From positions 1 to 64,000 of the forward strand of contig JANTFT010000003.1 of the NCBI GenBank assembly GCA_024763275.1: a stretch of 64,000 bases of DNA, in the 5' to 3' direction. Source of the stretch: Anaerolineales bacterium. GTDB taxonomy: Bacteria; Chloroflexota; Anaerolineae; Anaerolineales; UBA11858. The position numbers and the translations under genes were made by a program. The notes below the pieces were generated by a model. It ran no database searches, was not told where the DNA came from, and worked only from the letters and a program-made list of their open reading frames with translations. This document shows positions 18,601-28,204 of the stretch, one piece after another; the first letter of the stretch is position 1; each line of letters starts with the position of its first letter.

Positions 18601-19791
18601 ATGGCTCTGCAAACACCTCAAAAAACTGAAACAACAGCTATCCCTTTTTACAGGGATGAGCGTGTTCTTCAGATCGCGGCCCAGATCATATCGGCCGTGC
18701 TGATATTTATATTGCTGTACTGGGCAGTTGTCAATTTTCTGCGGGCTGCTGAAGCCCGCAACATGACGCTGTCTTTTGGGTTCCTGAAAGAAGCGGCCGG
18801 ATTCCCTATCAGCAATCCCCCGATCGAATATGATCCCTCCATGTCATTCGCTAGGGCATTTCTGGTGGGTCTGGCCAATACCTTGATCGTCTCGGGGGCA
18901 GGCGTTGTGACCGCTACTATTCTGGGAACGCTGATTGCCTTAGCGCGTCTTTCCTCAAACTGGTTGATGAGCCGGATTGCGCTGGCTTTCATTGAGTTCC
19001 ACCGCAATATTCCTTTGCTGGTCCTGTTATTCATTTGGTATTTTGTGGTCTTTAGTTTTGTTCCCCCTATCAAAGACAGCCTGGTCTGGCCTGGGCCTAT
19101 ATTCATCAATAAGCGCGGTATCTACCTTTCCTGGCCCCGGCTGACAGAGACAGGACCAGTGTTTCTGATAGCTCTGGGGATTGGTATTGTTGTGGCAATT
19201 GCTGCCTTTAGCATCTTGCGTAAAAAACGTCAGGAAACCGGCAAAAAAACATATTTCATGCCCGTTAGCATTGGTCTGGTTGTCATATCCTTCGTGGTTG
19301 GGTGGTTTCTCGCCGGAGGTTCTCCCTTCTGGATTGATACCCCCTCCCTGAAGGGGTTCAACTTCCAGGGTGGAATGAGGCTGACACCGGAATTTGCCGG
19401 GATGTATCTCAGCTTGAGTCTCTACACAGCCGCTTTCATTGCCGAGGTTGTTAGAGGTGGTATCCAGGCGGTCAGCAAGGGCCAGATAGAAGCGGCCCGG
19501 GCTCTGGGACTGAATCAATTTCAGGTGGTCAGCCTGGTGGTGATGCCCCAGGCTCTGCGAATAATCATTCCTCCCATGATCAGTCAATATCTCAATCTGA
19601 CCAAAAACTCCAGTCTGGCCCTGGCAATTGGCTTCCAGGAAGTCTTCGCGGTTGGAAAGATTGCCATCAATCAGGCAGGACGGGCGGTTCCTGTTTTCGC
19701 TTTGATCATGGCCACGTATTTGAGCCTCAGTCTGCTGACCTCATTCATTCTCAATATCTATAACCGCCGCATCCAGTTTGTGGTGAGGTAA
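18601..19791 (+). CDS. aapQ: Amino-acid ABC transporter permease
   Basis: AFIAEVVRGGIQAVSKGQIEAARALGLNQFQVVSLVVMPQALRIIIPP EAA loop; position in aapJQMP order. Confidence 0.9.
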   Translation: MALQTPQKTETTAIPFYRDERVLQIAAQIISAVLIFILLYWAVVNFLRAAEARNMTLSFGFLKEAAGFPISNPPIEYDPSMSFARAFLVGLANTLIVSGAGVVTATILGTLIALARLSSNWLMSRIALAFIEFHRNIPLLVLLFIWYFVVFSFVPPIKDSLVWPGPIFINKRGIYLSWPRLTETGPVFLIALGIGIVVAIAAFSILRKKRQETGKKTYFMPVSIGLVVISFVVGWFLAGGSPFWIDTPSLKGFNFQGGMRLTPEFAGMYLSLSLYTAAFIAEVVRGGIQAVSKGQIEAARALGLNQFQVVSLVVMPQALRIIIPPMISQYLNLTKNSSLALAIGFQEVFAVGKIAINQAGRAVPVFALIMATYLSLSLLTSFILNIYNRRIQFVVR

Positions 19792-19793
19792 TT

Positions 19794-21011
19794 ATGGCAT
19801 CCAGTGAATTAGAACAAGAAGAAATACGTCCTCCCCAACCACCGGGTTTTTTGCAGTGGATCCGGGAGAATCTTTTCAGCAGTATATTCAACTCGGTCCT
19901 AACGGTTGTGCTCCTGCCTGTTGTGGTTTTCATAATTTATCAGGTATTGGTTTGGGTTCTCTTTCAAGCAAACTGGAAAGCGGTAACCCAGTTCCCGCTC
20001 CTGTATACCGTCGGGCAGTATCCCCGTGATCAGCTCTGGCGGGTAGGGTTCATATTCTCAGGCATGATCTTGATGCTGGGGATAAGCTGGGGAAGATGGG
20101 GAGGTTTGCTGCGGTCTATCACGCTGGCAGCGGGAGGTTTGCTGTTGGTTGTCGCTATCCTGCCGGTTCAGCATGCCGAATTGACTTTGAACATGAGGTT
20201 GTATTTGGTGTCGAATATCGCCTTAGCGTTGGTGGGCTATCTGATCGGGAAAAAGATTCCTATCAAAAGTTATCTGATATTCGCTGCCTGGTTCTTGATC
20301 CCCATCATCGGGGTTATACTGCTGGCAGGTTTTGAGTCCAGTACATTGATCCCACCGGTCCAGACTACCCAATGGGGCGGGCTGCTGGTGACCTTCTTGC
20401 TGGCAGCGGGGGGAATAGTGTTGTCTTTCCCCTTAGGGGTTGCCCTGGCATTTGGCCGCCGCTCGTCGCTGCCGGTCGTCAGCGCTTTCTCCACCGTTTT
20501 CATAGAGGTTATCAGGGGAGTACCCCTGGTAACGATCCTGTTCATGTTCTCGATCATCCTGGCGCTCTTCCTGCCGGCTGAATCCCGGATTGACCGCCTG
20601 GTCAGGGCGCTGATGGCTGTGACAGTCTTCAGCGCGGCATACTCAGCGGAAAATGTCCGCGGAGGCCTACAGTCGGTTCCCCTGGGTCAGATCGAAGCCG
20701 CCAAAGCCCTTGGAATGAGCAATTTCAAAACTACCATCTTTATTGTCCTTCCGCAGGCGTTGCGAGCTGTATTACCTGCTATAGTGGGGCAGTTCATATC
20801 CCTGTTCAAAGATACAACCCTGGTGGTGATCATCGGGATCAACGACTTTTTAGGAATTGGCAGATCGATCATCAATTCGGACCCGGAATTTGTTCAGCTC
20901 AGGACAGAGGTGTATCTCTTTATGGCTCTGGTTTACTGGATTTTCAGTTATCTGATGTCTCTGGCCAGCCGCCGGATAGAATCCGCTATGGGTGTTGAGA
21001 GTAATTTGTAG
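19794..21011 (+). CDS. aapM: Amino-acid ABC transporter permease
   Basis: YSAENVRGGLQSVPLGQIEAAKALGMSNFKTTIFIVLPQALRAVLPA EAA loop. Confidence 0.9.
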   Translation: MASSELEQEEIRPPQPPGFLQWIRENLFSSIFNSVLTVVLLPVVVFIIYQVLVWVLFQANWKAVTQFPLLYTVGQYPRDQLWRVGFIFSGMILMLGISWGRWGGLLRSITLAAGGLLLVVAILPVQHAELTLNMRLYLVSNIALALVGYLIGKKIPIKSYLIFAAWFLIPIIGVILLAGFESSTLIPPVQTTQWGGLLVTFLLAAGGIVLSFPLGVALAFGRRSSLPVVSAFSTVFIEVIRGVPLVTILFMFSIILALFLPAESRIDRLVRALMAVTVFSAAYSAENVRGGLQSVPLGQIEAAKALGMSNFKTTIFIVLPQALRAVLPAIVGQFISLFKDTTLVVIIGINDFLGIGRSIINSDPEFVQLRTEVYLFMALVYWIFSYLMSLASRRIESAMGVESNL

Positions 21012-21022
21012 GAGATTAGAAT

Positions 21023-21766
21023 ATGAATAATGAACCGATAATTAAATGCCGGGGTGTGCATAAGTGGTATGGGGACTTTCACGCTATCAAAGGTGTGGAC
21101 ATAGATGTCTATGAGGGTGAGGTGATAGTCATCTTCGGCCCGTCAGGCTCCGGAAAGTCGACTTTTATCCGTACGATCAACCGGCTTGAGGAACATCAGC
21201 AGGGTACGATCATCGTTGATGGGACCGAGCTGTCCCATGATGTTCGCAATATCGAAAAAATCCGCACGGAAACAGGCATGGTATTCCAGCAATTCAACCT
21301 CTTTCCCCATCTGACGGTGATGCAGAACATCACCCTGGCGCCGATCTGGGTACGAAACTGGCCCAGAGTTAAGGCTGAAGCCAAGGCCATGGAGCTGCTA
21401 GAGATGGTTGGTATCCCCGAGCAGGCCCAAAAATTCCCCGGCAATCTTTCCGGCGGCCAGCAGCAGCGGGTTGCCATAGCCAGGGCTCTGGCCATGGAGC
21501 CGAAGATCATGCTTTTTGATGAACCCACCTCAGCCCTGGATCCAGAAATGATCAAAGAGGTGCTGGATGCTATGATCGACCTGGCTAAATCTGGCATGAC
21601 CATGATAGTGGTTACCCATGAGATGGGATTTGCCCGGGAGGTCGCTGACCGGATGTACTTCTTTGACGAGGGGAAGATTATTGAGACTGGCACGCCGGAT
21701 GAGATTTACAGGAATCCTCAGGAAGACCGCACGAAATTATTCCTGTCCCAGATTCTGCAGCATTAA
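21023..21766 (+). CDS. aapP: Amino-acid ABC transporter ATP-binding protein
   Basis: [57 protein letters not shown]. Confidence 0.95.
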   Translation: MNNEPIIKCRGVHKWYGDFHAIKGVDIDVYEGEVIVIFGPSGSGKSTFIRTINRLEEHQQGTIIVDGTELSHDVRNIEKIRTETGMVFQQFNLFPHLTVMQNITLAPIWVRNWPRVKAEAKAMELLEMVGIPEQAQKFPGNLSGGQQQRVAIARALAMEPKIMLFDEPTSALDPEMIKEVLDAMIDLAKSGMTMIVVTHEMGFAREVADRMYFFDEGKIIETGTPDEIYRNPQEDRTKLFLSQILQH

Positions 21767-21785
21767 TTGAATTGCTGTGATCAGC

Positions 21786-21820
21786 AAAAAAACTCTCCCT
21801 TACAGAGGGAGAGTTTTTTT
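21786..21820. terminator. Intrinsic terminator after the aap operon
   Basis: AAAAAAACTCTCCCT TACAG AGGGAGAGTTTTTTT. Confidence 0.88.
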
Positions 21821-21863
21821 TATCTCAGAACCATCAGTAAGGAGGCCGGGTTCTGCGGGAAGG

Positions 21864-22670
21864 TCATTGTTTGATGATCAGCAGGATCCCGATCAGGACC
21901 AGGAAGCTGTGGACGATTTTATCGAATTTTCCCTGGGGAATGATCTGGTTTAATTTGCCGCCCAAGAACACGGCCAGGAGGATCACCGGAAAGCTGTACA
22001 GATATAGATCCACCACCCGGGGAGTCCACATCCCTGCCAACCCATGAGTGATCAAGATTGCCAGACCTGTAGGGAGGAAATAGCCCTGCAGGGTGGCGCG
22101 GAACTTCGCCGGGTCCCAGCGCCTCAGCATTCCGTAAATCACCACGGGCGGCCCATTGGTGTTATAGGCACCACCCAGAATGCCGGCGATGATTCCAGTC
22201 AGGTAGGCCCAGTTATCGTTGAGAAGTCGGGGGAGATTAGGTATGATCAGGTTGTAAAGGCCGAACCCGGTAATGATGACTCCCAGCAGTGATTTGACGA
22301 CAATTTCAGGGGCGGCTTTGAGAAAATAAATGCCGATGGGGATCCCGATCCAGGTGGTCAGCACCAACCGCCAGGCCGCTTTGAGATCTACCTTTTTCCA
22401 GGCCCGGACCAGGATGGTGATGGCAATCGTGGTGGCTCCCATCGCTGTCAGCGGGGTTGCCACCTGCAAACCGACCACCATGGCCAGCAGGGGCATGGCG
22501 ATCAGGGCATCGCCAAAACCCAGGGCGGAGCGGATGAAGGTGGACAGGAACAGAATTCCCATCACGGCCAGGTCGGTTGTTGCAAGTTCCAGCACGCTGA
22601 TCTCTGCCTTTACCGGATAATCCAATCTTGGTAATCTTACCATAGGCTGATCCTGGGAGCTGTAAAACAA
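21864..22670 (-). CDS. TSUP (TauE/SafE) family transporter
   Basis: LSTFIRSALGFGDALIAMPLLAM...GGAYNTNGPPVVIYGMLRRWDPAKFRATLQGYF. Confidence 0.9.
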   Translation of the reverse strand: MFYSSQDQPMVRLPRLDYPVKAEISVLELATTDLAVMGILFLSTFIRSALGFGDALIAMPLLAMVVGLQVATPLTAMGATTIAITILVRAWKKVDLKAAWRLVLTTWIGIPIGIYFLKAAPEIVVKSLLGVIITGFGLYNLIIPNLPRLLNDNWAYLTGIIAGILGGAYNTNGPPVVIYGMLRRWDPAKFRATLQGYFLPTGLAILITHGLAGMWTPRVVDLYLYSFPVILLAVFLGGKLNQIIPQGKFDKIVHSFLVLIGILLIIKQ

Positions 22671-22705
22671 TTCTGGTATGATTATTGGGTATTTTAGGGA
22701 GAGCC

Positions 22706-23527
22706 ATGAGCGAAGCAGAAGTCATCCAGAAAACCCCAAAAGGTCCGGAAACGGTTGATACTTTGAGAGAGGGTTTTCTTGCGCTGGGAGTGGAGCCAGG
22801 TATGACCCTGATTGCCCACTCCTCTTTGAGTGCGATTGGTTGGATCGTTGGTGGGCCGGTGGCGGTCATCCTGGCGCTGGAAGAGGCCCTCGGACCGACT
22901 GGCACGCTGGTCATGCCAACCCACAGTGGAGACCTGAGCGATCCGGCGGACTGGTCCAATCCTCCTGTGCCGGACAACTGGGAGGATACGATCAGGCAGA
23001 CCATGCCGCCCTATGACCCGGATCTGACTCCCACCAGGGGCATCGGCAGGGTGCCAGAGACCTTCCGAAAGCAAACGGGCGTCCTGCGCAGCGGCCACCC
23101 CCAGGTGTCGTTTGCGGCCCGGGGGAAGAACGCCTTCCAGGTGACAGCGGACCACGAACTGGACTTCGGGCTGGGGGAGGGTTCCCCTCTGGCCAGGATC
23201 TATGACCTGGATGGCTGGATCCTGCTGCTGGGAACAGGACAGGAGAGCAACACCAGCCTGCACCTGGCTGAGTTCCGGGCGGAATATCAAGGCAAAAAAG
23301 AGATCCGCCAGGGAGCTCCCCTGCTGATCGATGGTGAGCGCCGTTGGGTCTCCCTGCGGGAATTCGAGGAGCACAGCGATTTGTTCCCTGAGATAGGCAG
23401 CGCCTATCAGCGAGCAGGGGGTGAAGTGCGGGAGGGAAAGGTCGGTCTGGCTGACGCCCTGTTAATCCCCCAGCGACAGCTGGTGGATTTCGCTGTGGAT
23501 TATATAGAAAAGAACTGGTCATTCTGA
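22706..23527 (+). CDS. AAC(3)-family N-acetyltransferase
   Basis: AHSSLSAIGWIVGGPVAVILALEEALGPTGTLVMPTHSGDLSDP...GVLRSGHPQVSFAARG...ARIYDLDGWILLLGTG. Confidence 0.93.
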   Translation: MSEAEVIQKTPKGPETVDTLREGFLALGVEPGMTLIAHSSLSAIGWIVGGPVAVILALEEALGPTGTLVMPTHSGDLSDPADWSNPPVPDNWEDTIRQTMPPYDPDLTPTRGIGRVPETFRKQTGVLRSGHPQVSFAARGKNAFQVTADHELDFGLGEGSPLARIYDLDGWILLLGTGQESNTSLHLAEFRAEYQGKKEIRQGAPLLIDGERRWVSLREFEEHSDLFPEIGSAYQRAGGEVREGKVGLADALLIPQRQLVDFAVDYIEKNWSF

Positions 23528-23581
23528 GGGACCAAGCTCAGGGAACAAGCGGGATAACCCTCTGAGCGGAGGAAGGGAAAG

Positions 23582-24634
23582 ATGGATTTTCTGAACAGAA
23601 CCCTGTTTGAGAACCCCCTGAGAACCTGGCTGGCAGCTGCTGGAGCTGCCCTGGGAGTCTTCATCGTTCTGCTGGGGATCAAACACCTATTCCAGCGGCG
23701 TCTGCAAAAGCTGGTCGCCAGGACTTCCATTGGGGTGGATGATCTCCTGATCCCTGTGCTGGAGCAAACCCGCTGGTTCAGTTTTCTGGCTGTTGGCCTG
23801 CTGCTGGGAGCGCAGTTCCTGGCGCTTCCCGGGGATGTGGATCTCTGGTCCGGCCGGGTGATCAATCTGGTTCTGGCCGTGCAGCTGGGTCTCTGGGGAA
23901 CGGGGCTGATCTCATTTTACATCAGCCGTAGAGTGGAGGAAAAGATCGGCCTGGATCAGGGGGAAGATGCTACCACCCTGGACGCCCTAGGCCTGCTGGG
24001 CAAGATAATTTTATGGTCGATCCTGACCTTGATCATCCTGGACAATTGGGACGTGGAGGTCACCAGCCTGGTCGCCAGCCTGGGAATTGGCGGCATCGCG
24101 GTTGCCCTGGCGGTGCAGAACATCCTCGGGGACCTGTTTTCCTCGCTGTCCATCACCCTCGACAAACCCTTTGCAATCGGCGATTTCATCGTGGTGGACG
24201 ATTTTGAGGGGGATGTGGAGGATATCGGACTGAAGAGCACCCGCTTAAGGAGCATTTCCGGTGAAGAGGTGGTGTTTTCCAATTCGGACCTGCTTGGTAG
24301 CCGCATCAGGAATTTCAAACGCCTGGAAAGGCGCCGGATCTCGTTTTCTTTCGGGGTGGAGTACGGAACCGCGTCCGAGAAACTGGAAGCCATCCCAGGG
24401 ATGGTGGAGGAAATCATCGCTCCCCTGGAAAACGCCCGCTTTGAACGAGCGTATTTCAGGAACCTAGGGGATTATGCCCTGGAGTTCGAGGCGGTCTATT
24501 ACGTCCTGGTACCTGAATATTCAGCCTACCTGGAGATTCAGCAGGCCATCAACCTGGCCCTGTACCAGCGCTTTGAGGGCGAGGGGATCGAATTCGCCTA
24601 TCCGACCCAGACCGTGATTGTGAACCAGCAGTAA
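23582..24634 (+). CDS. MscS-family mechanosensitive channel
   Basis: LVASLGIGGIAVALAVQNILGDLFSSLSITLDKPFAIGDFI...IGLKSTRLRSISGEEVVFSNSDL. Confidence 0.94.
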   Translation: MDFLNRTLFENPLRTWLAAAGAALGVFIVLLGIKHLFQRRLQKLVARTSIGVDDLLIPVLEQTRWFSFLAVGLLLGAQFLALPGDVDLWSGRVINLVLAVQLGLWGTGLISFYISRRVEEKIGLDQGEDATTLDALGLLGKIILWSILTLIILDNWDVEVTSLVASLGIGGIAVALAVQNILGDLFSSLSITLDKPFAIGDFIVVDDFEGDVEDIGLKSTRLRSISGEEVVFSNSDLLGSRIRNFKRLERRRISFSFGVEYGTASEKLEAIPGMVEEIIAPLENARFERAYFRNLGDYALEFEAVYYVLVPEYSAYLEIQQAINLALYQRFEGEGIEFAYPTQTVIVNQQ

Positions 24635-24801
24635 TTTATCTCCCGGACGGCATTCACGCCTTGAATCTCGACCGGGTTTACAGGATGGAGCGGCGATTTG
24701 GGATTAGCAGGCAGCGACACCGATGACAAGGATGGCAAGGAGAAGTCTTTTCATATATTCAGGACGCAGAAATTGGCTATTTTGTTCCTGGACAGCTGGC
24801 G

Positions 24802-25518
24802 CTAGATCTGGGAGACCAGGTTGGCGATGCTGGTGATCACCTGACAGTCCGCCTCCGGGAAGATGCTGCGGGGATCGTAAAGGATTGGATAGATGCCGGC
24901 GCTCCTGGCGCCGAGGACATCCGTATAGAAGTTATCGCCGATGTAGGCAGTTTCTTCCGGACTGCTCTCTGCCAGGTAGAGGGCATATTCAAAAATGCCC
25001 GGGTCGGGCTTCCAGATCTGGATATCAGCGGAAGAGAAGTAAAAATCAAAGTGGGCGTCAAAACCTAGCTTCTGGATCTCATCCTCAATAGAACTGGAAC
25101 GATTGCTGACCAGACCCATCTTGTAGCCCCGTCGCCGCAGGGTCTTGAGGGTGGGGGGTACCTCACCAGGGATGATGGTCTCGGGCTGATAGAGTTCGTC
25201 GAACTCCCGCTGGACCTGCTCGGCCAATTCGGCGGTCTGGGCTTCGGTCAGGCCAACTGCCCACAGCTTGCGTTTCAGGTAATGGAGCCAGAACTCATCT
25301 GTGAATTCCCCATACATGTCCAGATCCTGCTGCAGCTCCTGGGAATTAGCCCAGTACCGGAAGATAAAGCGCAGCGTTTCCCGGTGGGCGGATACCATCA
25401 GGGGGATATCATGCTTGTCCAGGATGGTGAACAGGACATCCAGGGCAGAAGGATGATGGAGGATCAAAGTGCCATCCAGGTCAAAAAGCAGGGTATTGAT
25501 CTGGAGCGGAATGGTCAT
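24802..25518 (-). CDS. HAD-superfamily hydrolase
   Basis: LLFDLDGTLILHH, GLVSNRSSS, KPDPGIFEYAL, YIGDNFYTDVLGARSAG. Confidence 0.93.
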   Translation of the reverse strand: MTIPLQINTLLFDLDGTLILHHPSALDVLFTILDKHDIPLMVSAHRETLRFIFRYWANSQELQQDLDMYGEFTDEFWLHYLKRKLWAVGLTEAQTAELAEQVQREFDELYQPETIIPGEVPPTLKTLRRRGYKMGLVSNRSSSIEDEIQKLGFDAHFDFYFSSADIQIWKPDPGIFEYALYLAESSPEETAYIGDNFYTDVLGARSAGIYPILYDPRSIFPEADCQVITSIANLVSQI

Positions 25519-25716
25519 GATCGCAGAACCTCTGGCTGATACACCCCCTCAGCGCTAAGCAGCTGAGAAGGCTGGAATGAATGCGTGACAACAGCTTCAG
25601 GCATTCCTGAGATTTACTTTATAATTATAAGGATTATATAATAGCAACTATACTAGCTATCTGCCTAACGGGGAGTTAACAAAATTGTAATCTCCGCAGC
25701 CGATTGATCCTTATCT

Positions 25717-26127
25717 ATGAACACACCCAGTCGTAAACAGCAGCGCCTGCAGATCATCCTGGCGGTTATCATAGGCCTGACCCTCCCCTGTTATGGCCTG
25801 GGTTTTCTGTTTGTTTCCATCAACCGCAGAGGAGCTCCCACGGCGACTCCCCGGCTGACCGAGGCCTCTTCGGCGACCCCGGAACCACGGATCATCGCTA
25901 CTGCGACAGCGATCATTCCCACCCGTTTTCCGACCTTTACACCCACCCTGTCACCCACTGCGACTCTTACATCTACGGCAACCTTGACTCCCAGCCCCAC
26001 AGCAACCTCCACGGATACCCCGACCGTTACGGCAACGCCGACCATCACGCCGAGCTTCACCTCATCGGCGACCGAGGAGCCGCCTCAAGATACGGAAACT
26101 CCTACTGCTACACAGTCAGGGGGTTGA
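25717..26127 (+). CDS. Single-pass membrane protein with Thr/Pro/Ser-rich extracytoplasmic region
   Basis: N-terminal TM (LQIILAVIIGLTLPCYGLGFLFVSI) then about 95 aa rich in TPT/TATLT repeats. Confidence 0.6.
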   Translation: MNTPSRKQQRLQIILAVIIGLTLPCYGLGFLFVSINRRGAPTATPRLTEASSATPEPRIIATATAIIPTRFPTFTPTLSPTATLTSTATLTPSPTATSTDTPTVTATPTITPSFTSSATEEPPQDTETPTATQSGG

Positions 26128-26256
26128 TTGGATTGCCAGGATACTTGGGGGACAGGGGTTCATGATCCCTGAGCAGGAGTGTTAAATCCTTGTTAAACCT
26201 ATTTCCCCTGCTGGAAACTGTGGTTTAATGTGTCTCCTGGACCAAAAAGGTGAAAG

Positions 26257-27591
26257 ATGGATAAACCTGAAAAGATTGGCAAGCGCAGGACTCTGAGGCG
26301 AATAGCTCTGCTGCTGGGTTTCCTGGGACTGCTGATATTTGGGATAAGCTCTTGTAATTTTCCTGGTTTTGGGGCTATCTTACCGAACAGCTCTCCCACT
26401 GAAGTCTCCCAGGAGCAGCTTCCTACTCCCACGCCTCAACCGACACCGACTCCCAACATCCCCCTGATTCAACCCCGGACTTTGATCGTCTGGGTTCCCC
26501 CCCAGTTCGACCCCGCTAATGGATCGCTGGCCGGTGATATGTTCACATCACGGCTGGCTGAGTTTATTGCCAGAAGAACCCAGACCGATGTTCAGGTCCG
26601 GGTCAAAGCCCTCTCGGGAGAATTCGGGATGCTGGAATCCCTGCAGCTGACAGACAGTGCTGCCCCTGTTCTGATGCCCGATCTGGTGGCACTTCCCAGA
26701 CCTCTTTTAGAGCAGGCTTTTAAGGACGGCCTGCTGGTGCCTCTGGATGGGTACACGGAGGCGATCTCAGAAGATGACTGGTTCGATTACGCTGTCGATC
26801 TGGCGCAGAACGAAGGGCAGATTGTAGGAATACCCTTTGCCGGGGATATGATGGTGCTGGCTTATAAGAATGATACCGGTGAACAACCGCCTCCTGATTG
26901 GAACACTGTCCTGTCCTCTGGGAAAGCTATGGTTTTTCCAGCCTCTGATCCCCGGGCACTGGTCAGCCTGGCATTGTATCAGAGTTTGGATGGCAAACTG
27001 CAAGACGAAGATGGGAAACTGGTCCTGGAAGGGGATCCCATGCTGAAAGTCCTGAGCTATTACCAGGCAGCCCAGACTGCCAATGTTATGCCGTACTGGC
27101 TGACCCAGTTTGAAACCGCGGAGCAGGCTTGGAACTCATATCTGGATCGCCAGGCAACTCTGTCCATCACCTGGACCTCCCTGGTGCTGGGTTCTGAAAC
27201 ACCCAATACCAGCCTGGCCGCTGTACCTACCAGCGATGGGACGGCCTACAGTTATGCTGATGGCTGGGCCTGGGGAGTGGTTCCCTCAAATGAGGAAACA
27301 GAAGCTTTTGCAGTGGAGCTGGCGGAGTTTCTGACCGACAGCAGCTATTTGAACGCCTGGTCTCTGGAGAGCGGCTATTTGCCAGTGCGGGCCTCAGGCC
27401 TGGAAAGCTGGTCGGATACTCCCTTCTACGCTACCCTGAAACATCTGCTGCCTTACGCGATTCTGATCCCGGATATCTCCATTCAGGAGGAAATTGGGCC
27501 GGAGGTCCGGGACGCGGTAGTCAGCGTGCTGAAAGACCAGGTTGAACCGGCTACTGCCCTGGAAATCCTGCTGGAAGGTTTCCCGCAATAA
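26257..27591 (+). CDS. Extracellular solute-binding lipoprotein (carbohydrate ABC type)
   Basis: Lipobox IFGISSC; PTPTPQPTPTPN linker; PDLVALPRPLLEQAFKDGLLVPLDGY...VGIPFAGDMMVLAYKND. Confidence 0.82.
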   Translation: MDKPEKIGKRRTLRRIALLLGFLGLLIFGISSCNFPGFGAILPNSSPTEVSQEQLPTPTPQPTPTPNIPLIQPRTLIVWVPPQFDPANGSLAGDMFTSRLAEFIARRTQTDVQVRVKALSGEFGMLESLQLTDSAAPVLMPDLVALPRPLLEQAFKDGLLVPLDGYTEAISEDDWFDYAVDLAQNEGQIVGIPFAGDMMVLAYKNDTGEQPPPDWNTVLSSGKAMVFPASDPRALVSLALYQSLDGKLQDEDGKLVLEGDPMLKVLSYYQAAQTANVMPYWLTQFETAEQAWNSYLDRQATLSITWTSLVLGSETPNTSLAAVPTSDGTAYSYADGWAWGVVPSNEETEAFAVELAEFLTDSSYLNAWSLESGYLPVRASGLESWSDTPFYATLKHLLPYAILIPDISIQEEIGPEVRDAVVSVLKDQVEPATALEILLEGFPQ

Positions 27592-27759
27592 AGGGAGAGC
27601 AAGAGGTTCGCTTCCTGAACGAGCTGGTATACCCTGCGGGAAATGGCTCTGGGCAACTTCCTTCCCAAATCATTTCCCACATGATATAATCACCAGCCGT
27701 GTTTGAAACCGAATAAGTTGTACTGGACTGGCCCTGTCAATCCAGGAAGGAATTATCAA

Positions 27760-28110
27760 ATGGATGATCTGATCAAGGCGCTAGAAACGCCCGAGAACCC
27801 TAATATCCCCGAAATTCACACCGGGGATACTGTTACTGTGTTTGTGCGCATTAAAGAAGGCAGCAATGAACGGATCCAGCAGTTCAAAGGTGTCGTGATC
27901 CGCATTCATGGCACGGGAAACAGTGCGAGCTTTACCGTCCGGCGGATTGCCAGCAACGGCATCGGCGTGGAACGGACTTTCCTGACTCGCTCCCCGATTG
28001 TGGAAAAGGTCACCGTGCAGAGTGGGGGCCACACCCGCCGCTCCCGGCTGTATTTCCTGCGGCAGCGCAGCGGCAAGCGCGCTAAACTGCGCCAGAAATT
28101 CACATCCTGA
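27760..28110 (+). CDS. rplS: 50S ribosomal protein L19
   Basis: IPEIHTGDTVTVFVRIKEGSNERIQQFKGVVIRIHG...GIGVERTF; start at Met 27760. Confidence 0.95.
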   Translation: MDDLIKALETPENPNIPEIHTGDTVTVFVRIKEGSNERIQQFKGVVIRIHGTGNSASFTVRRIASNGIGVERTFLTRSPIVEKVTVQSGGHTRRSRLYFLRQRSGKRAKLRQKFTS

Positions 28111-28204
28111 TTGAACGCAGAGCCATCAACCCCAGGGCATGGAGGTTTCCTCGATGCCCTGTTTGCTTTTAAGGGGAAGTCTCTCCCCGAAAAAGATGAG
28201 TATA

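Noticed and set aside
25791-26060. Val/Gly repeat minus-strand ORF (VGVAVTVGVSVEVAVG...)
   Set aside because: It is the complement of the ACN-CCN Thr-Pro codons of the plus-strand gene.
25860-26110. Short repeated ACNCCN units that could be mistaken for a repeat array or CRISPR
   Set aside because: No constant repeat length or unique spacers; simply low-complexity coding sequence.
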